Positions 38,899 to 49,762 are shown, numbered from the stretch's first letter. The stretch: DNA of 64,000 nt from Paraflavitalea sp. CAU 1676 (GCF_029223285.1 NZ_JARHUJ010000007.1:496001-560000), one strand, 5' to 3'. The notes: a model not told the origin generated them from the letters alone. A program made the numbers and translations.

Positions 38899-41613
38899 TT
38901 ATCCAACTGTCACCACCAGCATTTCCCCGGCCTGTAATTGCACCGGTGTTTCCAGGGCCACAACAATATCGTCTGTGAGGTAAGTAAACCTGGCAACCAA
39001 TACTTTTTTACCGACAGTTACAGACACCAACCCGGTTTTCGGCAGTCCTTTGCGTTCAAAGGACAGGCTTTTAAGTTGAAGGGTTCCATACTTAAGAGCA
39101 ATGGTACATTGTTGCTTATTGCCCTTGATCGATTGACTGTAACTGCCCCAGCCTTCAGCAGCAGTAAAGGCAGCTTTAAAGTGCTCCTTATTCCAGCGGG
39201 GAGCAAACCGGATATACCCCTTCGGACCATGATACTCAAACCCGCAAGCGGTGATAAATGTACCATAGCTGGCCATCGCCCGGGCATAATGATCACTGCA
39301 TTCGATCTCATTGAACGGATTCCTTTTCGAAGCATGGTGCCGGTCATGAATAGCCCGCGTAAGCACCATCGCCTCGTCCGTCATTCCTTCTGCCATCATA
39401 TGGCTCGCCACCTGGTGCTCAAACCCACTCATGCACTCATGAAAATAACCCAATTGCCAGGTCACATCCTCGCCATAGGGAGCTGGTTCGTTGTGCGGAT
39501 TGGTATTCATGACCATACCGCCTTCACCAGCCACGGCATAGGGCCTGCCCCCCATATGCGTTTTAATGTACGGCCCCACATCAGTCGTAAAATTATACTT
39601 CCACAAAGACCGCAGCGCCGATAATGTCTTTTCTTTCTCCCAAAGCCGGCCCAGACCAACCTGCCAGGCCCAGCTTTGACCATACACCTGGTCGATATGA
39701 CAGGTATTGTAAGACCCCAGTTTTTTTCTGCCCGATACCGGATCGGGGCGATGAATAAAGTATTCACCATTGAATAACTCACTACCCATATGCCTGCACC
39801 CCTTCTCGACATAAGTTGCACACACTTTTGAAAAGGCAACATCACCCACCTCATCAGCCATGAGTTGCGCAGCCTTCGCAGCAGCAATGCAAAGCCCTAC
39901 GATCCAGGCGACCTCTCCTTCCCAAACAGCATCCAGCGTATTTTCCATCGGGGTATCGGTCATGCCATCCCCGTTCTTATCCTGTGTCAGCATAAACACA
40001 GTCGCCTTTTTGATGCCGGGCCAATTGGCGGTAAGAAAACGATTATCAACGCTCATCTGGTGTTCCCGGTAAATACGAAGAATGCTACCGGCCTGACCGT
40101 CGATAGCCGGCCGGTTTTCATACTCCGCCCGGAAAAGGATGCCGCCGTCTTCCTGCAACGCAATGCCCAGGTCTGTTCGCGCCCGCGTATCCCGTTCCAG
40201 CGAAGGGAAGATCCTGCCCATCGCTTGCGCATATTGCCACACGTGGGTACAGGTACCCTCGCAGGCATTCACCCCTTCCCAACTCCAAAAACGGCCATTG
40301 GCAAACCGGTAGGTATTGGCCGTAGCCAGGGTGCCGATATTCAGGAAAGTCCGTTCCAGGAACCAGTGAGGCAGGGTAGAATCATAGAAAGTATGTTGCC
40401 ACAACAGCGTTTGCTGGTGCAATGAATCAAAGTTCGGGGCAATATAAGCAGCCACGGAAGCCGCATCCCTGAACCGCTTTCCGTAGTAATAACCATCCCT
40501 CGCTTCAGCAAGTTTATTGGTTTTGCTAAGCGGGTGGTTGAAATGCCAGCTTAACACAAAGTTCGCTACCATCGTTTCACCACCACCGATAACGCCGGCA
40601 GCGGCTGTGCTGCCCACCAATTTATCCGAAGGTAGTTTCTCGGCAGTAGTTTCGTCCTGTTGGTCAAACAAAGAACGATCCACCGGCCAGGGTTCAGCAT
40701 TCGTTCTAACGGTGCCTCCGTTGCCAACATATATGATACAGGTGCTGCCGGCATCGCGTTGTGCCGCAGCCTCCTCTTTAGTAGCCTTAAAATCGGCAAA
40801 CACACCACAGTAATGTTCGTGCCGGATGGCAGTATTTCTTCGCATACCATCACCATCACGGGCAGTGACCTTATGCGCACCGTTTTCAAACCAGCCAACC
40901 ACCGCAGCATTCACCAGTTGCTGGCCCTTATTGATAAGTGTAATGGAATAAACAGTAGCGGGCAGCGAAGAGTTTTCCGCATCCAGGGGAATGAATAGCC
41001 CCCCAGCCTGCACCACCACCTCCAGCGGAAAGTTTTTATCGATATACCGGATCGTAGCAACCGGATAACTGGCTTCAAACTGGATATCCTCCCAGTCCTC
41101 TTCTTTTAATTCCTTGATGATCGTTTTGCCCTGCAGCAGTATTTTTATGGCAAACCCTTGTTCCAGCACTCTCTTATTGGCGGCAATGGTGGGCTCTATA
41201 TAATTGGCGCCGTCCCGGTTCCGGATCTTTCTTTCAGCAGTCCCATCGTTCCACAAAACGGTCTTGGGGTCAACACCTTCTCGTTCATCATTGTAAATGC
41301 CCCACAACCACAGGCGGCCATCGCCACCCAGGTAAACCGTGCCGGCGTGCAGACCACCCGCCGGCATACCAATGAAGGCCAGTTCGTTTTTCGATTTACG
41401 ATAGGTCGTAACCTGTCCCCGCTGATACAGCGATTTCACCCAGCGTGGGTCCAGCTTTTTATCTGCCGGAATATTGTGCAAAGGCGGCAACAGCCCCGTA
41501 GTCCTATTCCAAAAAATCCTGGCCCACACCGGGCTGTTGGCGAAGAGCATAGCGGCAGCGGCAAGGCCCGACTGCTTAAAAAATGCTCTCCTGGTCTCAT
41601 TGTTTCGATTCAT
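38899..41613 (-). CDS. GH116-family glycosidase with Tat-type signal
   Basis: 904 residues from the ATG at 41613; the longer frame to 41718 overlaps the GH95 gene and is rejected. The N-terminus NETRRAFFKQSG plus a hydrophobic stretch is a twin-arginine-type signal. An N-terminal beta-sandwich (FIGMPAGGLHAGTVYLGGDGRLWLW) precedes the (alpha/alpha)6 barrel. The likely nucleophile Glu452 is in ACEGTCTHVW, and the likely acid/base Asp is in MENTLDAVWEG. GH116 members are retaining beta-glucosidases, beta-xylosidases or N-acetylglucosaminidases related to human GBA2. It is the last gene of GH20-GH20-GH95-GH116. Confidence 0.85.
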   Translation of the reverse strand: MNRNNETRRAFFKQSGLAAAAMLFANSPVWARIFWNRTTGLLPPLHNIPADKKLDPRWVKSLYQRGQVTTYRKSKNELAFIGMPAGGLHAGTVYLGGDGRLWLWGIYNDEREGVDPKTVLWNDGTAERKIRNRDGANYIEPTIAANKRVLEQGFAIKILLQGKTIIKELKEEDWEDIQFEASYPVATIRYIDKNFPLEVVVQAGGLFIPLDAENSSLPATVYSITLINKGQQLVNAAVVGWFENGAHKVTARDGDGMRRNTAIRHEHYCGVFADFKATKEEAAAQRDAGSTCIIYVGNGGTVRTNAEPWPVDRSLFDQQDETTAEKLPSDKLVGSTAAAGVIGGGETMVANFVLSWHFNHPLSKTNKLAEARDGYYYGKRFRDAASVAAYIAPNFDSLHQQTLLWQHTFYDSTLPHWFLERTFLNIGTLATANTYRFANGRFWSWEGVNACEGTCTHVWQYAQAMGRIFPSLERDTRARTDLGIALQEDGGILFRAEYENRPAIDGQAGSILRIYREHQMSVDNRFLTANWPGIKKATVFMLTQDKNGDGMTDTPMENTLDAVWEGEVAWIVGLCIAAAKAAQLMADEVGDVAFSKVCATYVEKGCRHMGSELFNGEYFIHRPDPVSGRKKLGSYNTCHIDQVYGQSWAWQVGLGRLWEKEKTLSALRSLWKYNFTTDVGPYIKTHMGGRPYAVAGEGGMVMNTNPHNEPAPYGEDVTWQLGYFHECMSGFEHQVASHMMAEGMTDEAMVLTRAIHDRHHASKRNPFNEIECSDHYARAMASYGTFITACGFEYHGPKGYIRFAPRWNKEHFKAAFTAAEGWGSYSQSIKGNKQQCTIALKYGTLQLKSLSFERKGLPKTGLVSVTVGKKVLVARFTYLTDDIVVALETPVQLQAGEMLVVTVG

Positions 41614-41663
41614 GATGGCAACCTTGGATTGTATTAACTTACCTGGAAGGCAACTGGGCACGA

Positions 41664-43901
41664 TCAATTCAGTCGGACAGTTAGCACTTCTTTCTTCTCT
41701 CCATTCACCCGCACCCACACTTTGCGCGGCTGCACAGAACGGATCGAATAGGAAACTACTTTGCCATCCTTCCAGGTACAGTCAACCCTAATACCGCCCC
41801 AGGCTTTCAGGCCCTTAAACGAGCCCTGCTTCGCCCAGGCAACCGGAATGGCCGGCAGCAGACTGATCTCTCCCGCATGGGTTTGCAACAGCATCTCAGC
41901 CATACCGGCACTGATGCCAAAGTTGCCGTCTATCTGAAAGGGAGGATGATTCGTAAACAGATTGGGCAGTGTATTGTACGTGAGCAAACCACGCACCATC
42001 AAACCGGCTTTATCCCCCTCGCCCAGCCTGGCCCACAAAGCACAACGCCAGGCCCAGGTCCACGAACGACGGCTATCGCCTACTGTTGAAGAAACAGTAA
42101 AAGGCGTATTGATGTTCTTGCCATAATTGCCGCTGCGGCTGCGCAAGGATATAGTAGCCGCTGCCGCCAGTTCAGGCGTTTGCGCCACACTGATCTGCCG
42201 CCCCGGGAATACCGCAAACAAATGCGAAGTATGCCGGTGTTGATCATCCGGATCATCACGATCCTCCTGCCATTCCTGCAACTGCCCCCACTTACCGATC
42301 TTGTTGGGCGCCAGTTTCGCTTGCATATCCGTTACCATGGCAACATAATCCTGATCGATCTTCAACACCCTTGCGGCCTCGATATAGTTCTGAAACAGGT
42401 CCCACACCATCTGCTGATCGTGCATCACACCATCTTCCCGCGGCCCATGTTCCGGCGACCATCCTTCCGGCACTACCAATAAGCCATTGGGAAGTTTCTT
42501 CAAGCGGTCTTCCCAATATTCGCAGATCTCTTTGATCATGGGGTACGCCGTCTTGCGCAAGTAGTTCGTATCCGCCGTATACGCCCAATGCTCAAACAAA
42601 TGCTGCGCATACCAGGCACTCGCAGGGATATTCCATTCCCAGCCATTGCCGCCGAATATACTCTGACTGGTGCGCGCCGTCCAGCCCCGTACATTGGCGC
42701 CAAACGCCTTCCGCGTGGCAATGCGACAAGGCTCGGCCTGCGCCACCACATAGTCGATCAGGGGTAAATGGCAGTCCGACAGGTTGGTGCGCTCGGCCAG
42801 CCAGTAGTTCATTTGAATATTGATGTTGTTATGATAATCACTGGACCAGGCCGGCGAATTACTATTGTTCCATAGCCCCTGCAGGTTGGCCGGTAAACCA
42901 CCCGGTCTCGAACAACTCACCAACAGGTAACGGCCATATTGGAACAACAATTCTTCAAGGTCCGGATCAACGCCACCCGCTGCATATTTCACCAACCGCT
43001 CATTCGTAGGGAGCCTGGCAATGGAGTCAGGTGTCTTACCGATATCGATCGAAGCGGCACCCATCAAGCGGGCAACATCTTCTTTATGAGTAGCTGGCAG
43101 GTGGTTCAACCCACTCAGGGTGGCCTTCGCGAAATCACGCGCAATCTGTTTCTCCGGCGCCTCCCCTCTCCAGTTCGCTAAAAAATCTTGCTTGTAATCC
43201 GTACGCGCATCCAAGTAAATGACAATCTCCTTACAATGATCAAATACCAGTTGATCACCGGAAGCACGGACCGTACCGCCGGTATGCATCACCAGCAATC
43301 GTGCTGCATAGGCCAGTTGGTTCGGCATCACCCCTTCAAAGGATAAAGTATTACGGTCGGCTTTAGGGACAGCCCCCTGCGCCGAAGTCATCGAAATAGC
43401 GCCCGACAACACCTTACCGCTGGCACTATAGGCAAACACCATCAGTTCGCCGGGATGGCTCGCAAACGCCTCCCGTCTATATTGCACTTTACCGCGCTGA
43501 AACGTCGTGGTATGCACACCGGTACCGATATCAAGACTACGCTTGTAATTGGTCACCGCACTGCTGTCATTAAACTCCACCCACAGGTCGCCGAAGTTCC
43601 GGTACGAACCAAAACCACGATCACCCGTTTCATACTTTCCATCCCAGTTATTATCACCACTCCACAAGCTTTGCTCGTTGAACTGGATATGATCTTTACC
43701 CACTCCGCCAAACAACATAGCGCCCATCCGGCCATTACCGATCGGCAATGCCTCCCGCTCCCAATGACTCGCCGGCTTTGCAAACCAGATCTGCTGCGCG
43801 GCCGCTTCAAGCGCTCCGCCTACAAAACAGGCAACGAATAATAACCATGAAAGGGAAATCCTTCTACCAACTAAACCAGGTACCAGCAAAGCAGTCCTCA
43901 T
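41664..43901 (-). CDS. GH95 alpha-L-fucosidase / alpha-L-galactosidase-type enzyme, exported
   Basis: 745 residues from the ATG at 43901, with a signal peptide ending LEAAAQ. The N-terminal super-sandwich begins with the family hallmark [14 protein letters not shown]. The (alpha/alpha)6 barrel has [13 protein letters not shown], the paired Asn in NINIQMNYW, the catalytic Glu484 in SPEHGP and [17 protein letters not shown]95 enzymes invert alpha-1,2-fucosyl or alpha-L-galactosyl linkages. It is third in the four-gene minus-strand operon, 50 bp before GH116 and 75 bp after a GH20. The substrate is expected to be a capped glycan side chain. Confidence 0.9.
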   Translation of the reverse strand: MRTALLVPGLVGRRISLSWLLFVACFVGGALEAAAQQIWFAKPASHWEREALPIGNGRMGAMLFGGVGKDHIQFNEQSLWSGDNNWDGKYETGDRGFGSYRNFGDLWVEFNDSSAVTNYKRSLDIGTGVHTTTFQRGKVQYRREAFASHPGELMVFAYSASGKVLSGAISMTSAQGAVPKADRNTLSFEGVMPNQLAYAARLLVMHTGGTVRASGDQLVFDHCKEIVIYLDARTDYKQDFLANWRGEAPEKQIARDFAKATLSGLNHLPATHKEDVARLMGAASIDIGKTPDSIARLPTNERLVKYAAGGVDPDLEELLFQYGRYLLVSCSRPGGLPANLQGLWNNSNSPAWSSDYHNNINIQMNYWLAERTNLSDCHLPLIDYVVAQAEPCRIATRKAFGANVRGWTARTSQSIFGGNGWEWNIPASAWYAQHLFEHWAYTADTNYLRKTAYPMIKEICEYWEDRLKKLPNGLLVVPEGWSPEHGPREDGVMHDQQMVWDLFQNYIEAARVLKIDQDYVAMVTDMQAKLAPNKIGKWGQLQEWQEDRDDPDDQHRHTSHLFAVFPGRQISVAQTPELAAAATISLRSRSGNYGKNINTPFTVSSTVGDSRRSWTWAWRCALWARLGEGDKAGLMVRGLLTYNTLPNLFTNHPPFQIDGNFGISAGMAEMLLQTHAGEISLLPAIPVAWAKQGSFKGLKAWGGIRVDCTWKDGKVVSYSIRSVQPRKVWVRVNGEKKEVLTVRLN

Positions 43902-43975
43902 ATGCAAGGGGTGTTTAAATATGTTCGATCTATGAAGCCGTAATATATTCAAATATCAGAAAGCAACTGTACTAC

Positions 43976-46057
43976 TCACTTCGTTCCTGTCACACCTGAA
44001 GCACCATCAGCTGCAAGCGCAGCAATAGTAGCCTCCGCCAGTTCACGCGCATACACCGTCAACCCGCGCAACGAAGCCTTGCCCGCATGGCGGCGATCAC
44101 CAATATATTCAAGCGGAAAGAAAAGTGTTTGCACTTTCGCCATCTCTTTACCATTCGCAAAGACCTTTTTGGCACCTTCCAGCTTCTCTACCAGCTTGCC
44201 GTTCACAAACAAACTCGTGCCCTTGTGATTGCCCACAATAGCCACGTGCGTCCACACATTGGCCGGCAATGAATAGTTGAAGGAGTAATGATAACCCTCG
44301 CGCGAAAAACCCAACCGGCCCGTGCCCTGCTGGTTCAACGTCACCACCGCATCGGCCGATCCAAACAACACCGCATTCGCCGCTTGCCGATCCGCCGCCT
44401 TGATATGGAAACTTACCGTATAGCCATAACCAACACCATCGATACCCGTCTTCAAATAACTATTGCCGCCCTTCAGTTTGATCACGCCTTCCTTAACATA
44501 CACCACCGAATCTCTCCCCTTCCACTTACCAAGCATATTGAGGCCCGGCCCTTCGCCAATATGTTTCGCCTGCTTGTCAAAATCCGCATACGCCAGCTGC
44601 GTCTTACTGCCACCCCACATCTTCTGCGACAATACCTGCATCGCCGGGAACACCCGGTGGTGCACATCTTTCTCAGTGATGCCATTGCCCACATGATCGT
44701 TCCATACGGCAAACGACCCGCCGCGCAAGGGTGCATAAGGTTCAGTAAATACTTCCTTGCCGATCTTATTGGGCGCCCACTCGGCATACAGCTTTTTCAC
44801 ATTGAGGTAATCATAATAATAACCCGCCGCCGGCACAATGTACAGCCAGCCATCCGGCGTGCTGATGCCCTGGTACCCTTGCTCAAACATATCCTTTGGT
44901 TCTGCATAACCATTGTACCACAGGTTCATCGTCACCCCTTTCGCTTTCACCGGTATGCTACCCTTCGCATGCGTCAGCGCACCCCACATCCGCACCTGTT
45001 TACCATAACTTTCTACCAGGCGTATATAATGGTCCGTAAACATCCTGAACTTCTCCGCTTCCTTCTTGGCGTATTCATCAGTACCGATATGCACTTCCTT
45101 ACCAATAAAAACCGGCTTCGGCCCTTGCAGGTATTCCTCAAACACATTATCGATGACCGTATAGGTTAACGGGTTATCCAGGTCAAGGTGATCCTGCCCA
45201 TAGGGCACACTGCCGATGCCCGGCACCGCCCGGCTGAACGCCAGCGAATGCGCCGGCACATCGATCTCAGGAATGATCGTCACACCATACCGCTGCGCCA
45301 GCAATTGCAGGTCGATGAACTCCTGCTTGGTATAATGACCATCCTTCGACGTCAGTTGCGGGTAAGTAGTACTCTCCAATCTGAAAGCGGCATATGTACT
45401 ATCCCAATTGCCGTTGAAGAAATCCTTAAAGCCGTTATCGTTGAGGTGAATATGAAAATCATTCATCTTGTAATACGACATGAACTTTACATAGTGCTGC
45501 AGGAACTGCAGGCTGAAGAACTTCCTGCCTACATCCAGCACAAACCCACGCACAGCATATTGCGGAAAGTCGCGCGCTACCCCCTTCGCCAGGTGCTTGT
45601 GCACCTCATCCTGTTCCAGCATTTGCAGCAGGCTGCGCGTAGCCCAGATGGCCCCTTGCCCGTCTTTGGCTTTGATCGTCACTTGGTCACCAATCTCGAG
45701 CACATAGCCTTCTGCTGGCAGACTGCTATCTCCCGGCAGCATCGTAAAATAAACATCGCCCGCGGCAGCCTTACCCGAACGCACCACCGGTTTACTCCGC
45801 TGCCACAACAAGGCCAGGTCATCTGCCAGCAGCCCCGCAACTGGGTTCAACTCCTCAATAAACACAGGATCCACCACCAGCCTGGTGGTAGCCTGCCATT
45901 CAAATTGCCCGGCACCACCCTTCCACTCGCGCAACGCAGGTATCACAAAGGGAGCGCCATTAATAACAGTCGTCTGCGCCGAAACAACATGGCACTGGAT
46001 ACACAAACCTGCAACGATCAGCCAGGCAATAAACAATCGAAAGGCTGTAGCCTTCAT
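43976..46057 (-). CDS. GH20 enzyme with C-terminal LamG/ConA-like domain, exported
   Basis: 693 residues with a signal peptide (HVVSAQ). A GH20b N-terminal domain (about 30-160) leads into the barrel (RGFVLDVGRKFF, DFHIHLND). The catalytic Asp-Glu pair is in HIGTDEY (D327/E328) instead of the more usual HIGGDE. The C-terminal about 190 residues resemble a LamG/ConA-like binding module (YTVSFHIKAADRQ, WTHVAIVGNHKGTSLFVNG). GH20 enzymes release GlcNAc, GalNAc or lacto-N-biose by substrate assistance. The HIGTDE variant and the LamG tail set it apart from the neighbouring GH20 and suggest a different hexosaminide. Confidence 0.88.
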   Translation of the reverse strand: MKATAFRLFIAWLIVAGLCIQCHVVSAQTTVINGAPFVIPALREWKGGAGQFEWQATTRLVVDPVFIEELNPVAGLLADDLALLWQRSKPVVRSGKAAAGDVYFTMLPGDSSLPAEGYVLEIGDQVTIKAKDGQGAIWATRSLLQMLEQDEVHKHLAKGVARDFPQYAVRGFVLDVGRKFFSLQFLQHYVKFMSYYKMNDFHIHLNDNGFKDFFNGNWDSTYAAFRLESTTYPQLTSKDGHYTKQEFIDLQLLAQRYGVTIIPEIDVPAHSLAFSRAVPGIGSVPYGQDHLDLDNPLTYTVIDNVFEEYLQGPKPVFIGKEVHIGTDEYAKKEAEKFRMFTDHYIRLVESYGKQVRMWGALTHAKGSIPVKAKGVTMNLWYNGYAEPKDMFEQGYQGISTPDGWLYIVPAAGYYYDYLNVKKLYAEWAPNKIGKEVFTEPYAPLRGGSFAVWNDHVGNGITEKDVHHRVFPAMQVLSQKMWGGSKTQLAYADFDKQAKHIGEGPGLNMLGKWKGRDSVVYVKEGVIKLKGGNSYLKTGIDGVGYGYTVSFHIKAADRQAANAVLFGSADAVVTLNQQGTGRLGFSREGYHYSFNYSLPANVWTHVAIVGNHKGTSLFVNGKLVEKLEGAKKVFANGKEMAKVQTLFFPLEYIGDRRHAGKASLRGLTVYARELAEATIAALAADGASGVTGTK

Positions 46058-46110
46058 AAGAAATCATTTTAAGTTGAAAGGAAACGTTTGTTGAAGTCAA
46101 TATGCGTTCA

Positions 46111-48432
46111 TTACTCTACAACGATCTCATCGCAGAACAACCAGGCATTTTGCAGCGCACCGGGATGCCCTGGCGGACAAACACCCAGGTTCTTCGCCGT
46201 CACCCGCAGGTACCGGAAGGTAGCCGGCGCAAAACGGGCACTGAAGTCCTTCGTCTGCCCCGACCGGTCACTAACGGGTACCGTATTATCGACAGTCGCA
46301 ATAGTAGTATAAGTAATCCCGTCGGTCGAAGTTTCAAACTTCACCCACTGCGGAAAGAAGATCCATTGATCGTAGTGCTGCAAACAACCCAGGCTGGCAG
46401 TTTGCGCCGTAACAGGCGCACCCAGGTCAACGGTAGCCACCAGGTCATTCCCATTGAAGCCATGCCACTGCTGCCCGATCTCCTTCGTGCCACGCAGCGC
46501 ATCGATCAAAGTGGCTGGCCCATTGGCTTGGTAATACCGGCTGTTGGGCGTAGCATACGCAACCTGCTTGCCCGTCGCTTTATTGAACGTGAAAGACTGC
46601 TGCGCCGGCTTGTTCGCCGCCATGCTATTGTTCACCGCGATGGCCGCCTTCAGGGTCGTTGACCGGTCTATCTCAAAAGGCGCTGTATAACGGTTACTGC
46701 CCGTACCGGGTTCCGAACCATCTGTAGTATAATAAATGGTGCCGTCTTCACGCTCCGTGCCCAACTGCACCAATACGCGTCCATTGTTCACCTGCGGCTT
46801 GATGTCCACCTTAAAGTTCCCTTTCGAATAACGCAGCCCCCGTTGCTCAAAGCCCACCATATGAGCCGCCAGTCGCTCGTTGAACCCTTTCCAGTTGCGC
46901 GCAGCACGCGGGCTCCACAGCACTTCCGCCAGCGCCGGCATCCGCGGCAATATCATGTATTCCACCTGTTCATTGCTGGGAATATACTCCGTCCATAAAT
47001 TGGCTTGCGCACCAAGCACATGCCGGGCGGCATTACTGTCGAGTGCCGCAGGCACTGGTTCGTAGTGATATACTTTCTTCAGCGTATTGAAACCGCCAAA
47101 AGCTTTCGGCTCCGTTTCAGGATCACCCTGGTAATGGTCGAAGTAACAGGGTGTGCCCGGACTCATCACCACATCATGGTTCATTTGCGCCGCCCTGATG
47201 CCGCCCTCTTCACCGCGCCAGCTCATCACCGTAGCCTGCGGCGCCAATCCACCTTCCAGTATCTCATCCCAGCCGATCATATGCCGTCCTTTCGATACCA
47301 GGTACTTTTCCATTCGGCGGATAAAATAGCTTTGCAGCTCCTCCTCATCTTTCAAACCTTCCACCTGCTTTCTCCGCTGGCATTTGGCACATTCTTTCCA
47401 GCTAGATTTATCGACCTCATCACCACCAATATGAATGTATTTGGAAGGGAACAGCGCCAGCACTTCTGCCAGCACATTTTGCAGGAAAACAAAAGCACTG
47501 TCGTTACCGGCGCAATAATTAGCTTGTACATCGCGGGCAGAGAAATTACCCGCTTGCGCAAACGTATTCTTCGGCGTACACGAGTATTGCGGATAGGCCG
47601 CCATCGCCGCCTCCGAATGCCCCGGCATCTCGATCTCAGGAACAACCGTAATATGTTTGGAAGCCGCATAGGCAACGATCTCTTTGATCTGTTGCTGCGT
47701 ATAGAAACCTCCGTAAGTAGCCTTGCTGCGATCGGCATTGAACTGCACATCGGCCCAGTTCCAGGTCTTGCCCCCGTCATCTACCCGCCAGGCGGCCTGC
47801 GTCGTCAGCAGCGGATATTGTTTGATCTCGATGCGCCAGCCTGCACCATCCACCAAATGCCAGTGAAATACATTCATCTTATAGGCAGCCAGCAGATCGA
47901 TAAACTCCTTCACCAGCTCAGGCGAAAAGAAATGCCTGCTCACATCCAGCATCATACCCCGCCATTTGAAACGCGGATAGTCAGTAACCTCCATACAGGG
48001 GATCTGCAACACCTGGTTGGTACGGATGGCCGGTAAGGTCTGTAGCAGAGACTGCACGCCATAGAACAGGCCCCGGGCTTCGTTCGCCTGCACCACCATA
48101 CCCGATGAAGTCACCGAAAGCTGATAGCCTTCTTCACCGACCCCTTTAGTCGGGGCCAATACAAAGCGGATCTGCCGCTTTTTGGCAGCGCCGCCGGTAA
48201 GCGGCAGCTTCACCCCACTTACCTGGTCTATATAATTACTGAAGTAACGCACCACATCGGCAGCCGCCTTGTTATTGGCGGGCGCCAGCAAACCCACTGC
48301 ACCATCAACGACAAACACCCCGCCGCTCGGTTGAATACTGACCGGTAAAGGAATGATCTGCACAGGTTGAGCCACGAGCTCCCCCATCATCAATAACATC
48401 AGGCCCAACAACAATCCGCTAATCCTGTTCAT
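46111..48432 (-). CDS. GH20 beta-N-acetylhexosaminidase with F5/8-type C-terminal domain, exported
   Basis: 773 residues with a signal peptide (GELVAQ). GH20b domain (about 25-150), then the barrel (about 155-510) with RGMMLDVSRHFF, NVFHWHLVDGAGWRIEI and catalytic HIGGDEVDKS (D338/E339). A chitobiase C-terminal-like domain (about 535-605, IYYTTDGSEP) and a discoidin/F5-8 type C domain (about 625-773) follow. It removes terminal beta-linked GlcNAc or GalNAc. It is the first gene of the four-gene GH operon, so the operon promoter should lie in the divergent region 48433-48658, which contains a perfect palindrome CAACCGGTTG at 48494-48503. Confidence 0.92.
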   Translation of the reverse strand: MNRISGLLLGLMLLMMGELVAQPVQIIPLPVSIQPSGGVFVVDGAVGLLAPANNKAAADVVRYFSNYIDQVSGVKLPLTGGAAKKRQIRFVLAPTKGVGEEGYQLSVTSSGMVVQANEARGLFYGVQSLLQTLPAIRTNQVLQIPCMEVTDYPRFKWRGMMLDVSRHFFSPELVKEFIDLLAAYKMNVFHWHLVDGAGWRIEIKQYPLLTTQAAWRVDDGGKTWNWADVQFNADRSKATYGGFYTQQQIKEIVAYAASKHITVVPEIEMPGHSEAAMAAYPQYSCTPKNTFAQAGNFSARDVQANYCAGNDSAFVFLQNVLAEVLALFPSKYIHIGGDEVDKSSWKECAKCQRRKQVEGLKDEEELQSYFIRRMEKYLVSKGRHMIGWDEILEGGLAPQATVMSWRGEEGGIRAAQMNHDVVMSPGTPCYFDHYQGDPETEPKAFGGFNTLKKVYHYEPVPAALDSNAARHVLGAQANLWTEYIPSNEQVEYMILPRMPALAEVLWSPRAARNWKGFNERLAAHMVGFEQRGLRYSKGNFKVDIKPQVNNGRVLVQLGTEREDGTIYYTTDGSEPGTGSNRYTAPFEIDRSTTLKAAIAVNNSMAANKPAQQSFTFNKATGKQVAYATPNSRYYQANGPATLIDALRGTKEIGQQWHGFNGNDLVATVDLGAPVTAQTASLGCLQHYDQWIFFPQWVKFETSTDGITYTTIATVDNTVPVSDRSGQTKDFSARFAPATFRYLRVTAKNLGVCPPGHPGALQNAWLFCDEIVVE

Positions 48433-48658
48433 TCGTTAAGTTTAGGCAATAAATATCCTATAAATCGGCCGCACATCCCATACCAGTTGAAAACAACCGG
48501 TTGCGCAATCTGTAAGGCCCTGCCCCTGAACTGCCATCCTCTCAACATCGAAACACCATCCCACGGGCGTCCCACCTTGCCCGCAATCGTACTATTTGGC
48601 AACAAAACCTCCTCCTCCTAGGCCCTCCCCCCGCTCGAAAAGTGTCGTTACTCCTGAT

Positions 48659-49714
48659 ATGAAAATAAGAAGCCGCCGGGCCCTACGGTCATTGATCTTT
48701 CTGTATTGCTGCAGCCTCCTGGCCTGGCAAACGGCCCGGGCAGAGGTGAAGGACACCGTATTCCTGAAGAACAAGTCAGTACTCATCGGGAAAATAAAAA
48801 GCATGTCGCTCGGCAAGCTCACCATCGATGCCGACGACGTAGGCGTGGTCAGTATCAAGGTCACCAAGATATTTACCGTAAGAGCCGCCACGCATTTCTA
48901 CCGGCTCGAATCCATCCACCGTGAAGTCTTCTTCACCCGCATCGAGCCCGATACAACAGCCGGCCATATACGCATCACAACGGGCGACAGCACCATATCC
49001 ATGCCGCTCGACGAAGTAGCCACCCTGTCCTCGTTCAAGGGCCCCAAATCGGCCCAATGGGAAGGCACCGTATCCGCCGGATACTCCTTTACCCGGTCCA
49101 GCACCATCGGTCGCCTCAATGGCGACGGCACCATCAAATGCATCACCCGCAAATGGGAAACGGTAGCGCAATATTCTGTCATCATTACCCAAACCGATAC
49201 CGGCTGGACCCGCGATAACGAGAGCGGCGGCCTCACAGGCTACTATTTCATCGATCCCCAATGGCAGGCTGTGGGTTACCTCAACTACCAGCGCAACCTC
49301 GAGCTCGGCCTCGCCCGCCGCTTCCAGGAAGGCGCGGGTATGGCCTATTCCCTCCTATCTTCCAGCCATATACGAGTTAGGACGGGTACCGGCATCGTCT
49401 TTAACCAGGAACTCAATATAGAAGGCGTTCAATCTCCTACCCAGGTTGAAATACCCTTTGTCAACTCCTTCAACTTCTTCAGCTTCAGCAAACCCGATAT
49501 GAGCCTCACCAGCACCCAGAACCTCTTTTTCAGTCTCACCCAAAAAGGTCGTATCCGGCACGACGGACAGATCAAACTAACCTGGAAGCCCATCACCGAC
49601 TTCAGCATCAACCTCACCCTCTATGATAACTACGATTCCCAACCGCCCGGCGAGGATGCCGCCACCATCGACTACGGAATAGTGTTCAGTCTTGGCTACA
49701 CTTTTTCCCAATAA
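48659..49714 (+). CDS. DUF481 (YdiY-like) outer-membrane beta-barrel protein
   Basis: 351 residues from the ATG at 48659; the longer frame from 48596 adds a Pro-rich leader with no signal character. Signal peptide ends TARA. A short N-terminal domain (about 30-140; DTVFLKNKSVLIGKI, SMPLDEVATL) precedes a predicted barrel of DUF481 type (WEGTVSAGYSFTRSST, then alternating strands to the terminal SLGYTFSQ). The final aromatic-x-Gln end is usual for outer-membrane barrels. Function unknown. It is divergent from the GH20 operon and alone on its strand. Confidence 0.8.
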   Translation: MKIRSRRALRSLIFLYCCSLLAWQTARAEVKDTVFLKNKSVLIGKIKSMSLGKLTIDADDVGVVSIKVTKIFTVRAATHFYRLESIHREVFFTRIEPDTTAGHIRITTGDSTISMPLDEVATLSSFKGPKSAQWEGTVSAGYSFTRSSTIGRLNGDGTIKCITRKWETVAQYSVIITQTDTGWTRDNESGGLTGYYFIDPQWQAVGYLNYQRNLELGLARRFQEGAGMAYSLLSSSHIRVRTGTGIVFNQELNIEGVQSPTQVEIPFVNSFNFFSFSKPDMSLTSTQNLFFSLTQKGRIRHDGQIKLTWKPITDFSINLTLYDNYDSQPPGEDAATIDYGIVFSLGYTFSQ

Positions 49715-49748
49715 GTTCTTACGCAAGCGATTGCGCGCTCTAAATAAC

Positions 49749-49762
49749 TTGATATAGATCAA
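49749..49762. promoter_or_regulatory. Perfect FNR/CRP-type site TTGAT-N4-ATCAA
   Basis: TTGATATAGATCAA matches exactly the palindromic consensus bound by FNR/Anr-class Crp-family regulators. It lies about 35 bp after the DUF481 gene and about 190 bp before the membrane-bound AraC gene at 49951. A TATTTTTC sequence is 17 bp downstream. Distance to the gene is long, so a role depends on where transcription starts. Confidence 0.4.

Noticed and set aside
43976-48432. Long antisense frames of 290-340 codons within the GH20 genes
   Set aside because: They mirror the GC-skewed codon use of the GH20 genes; the GH20 frames have full catalytic motifs and signal peptides.
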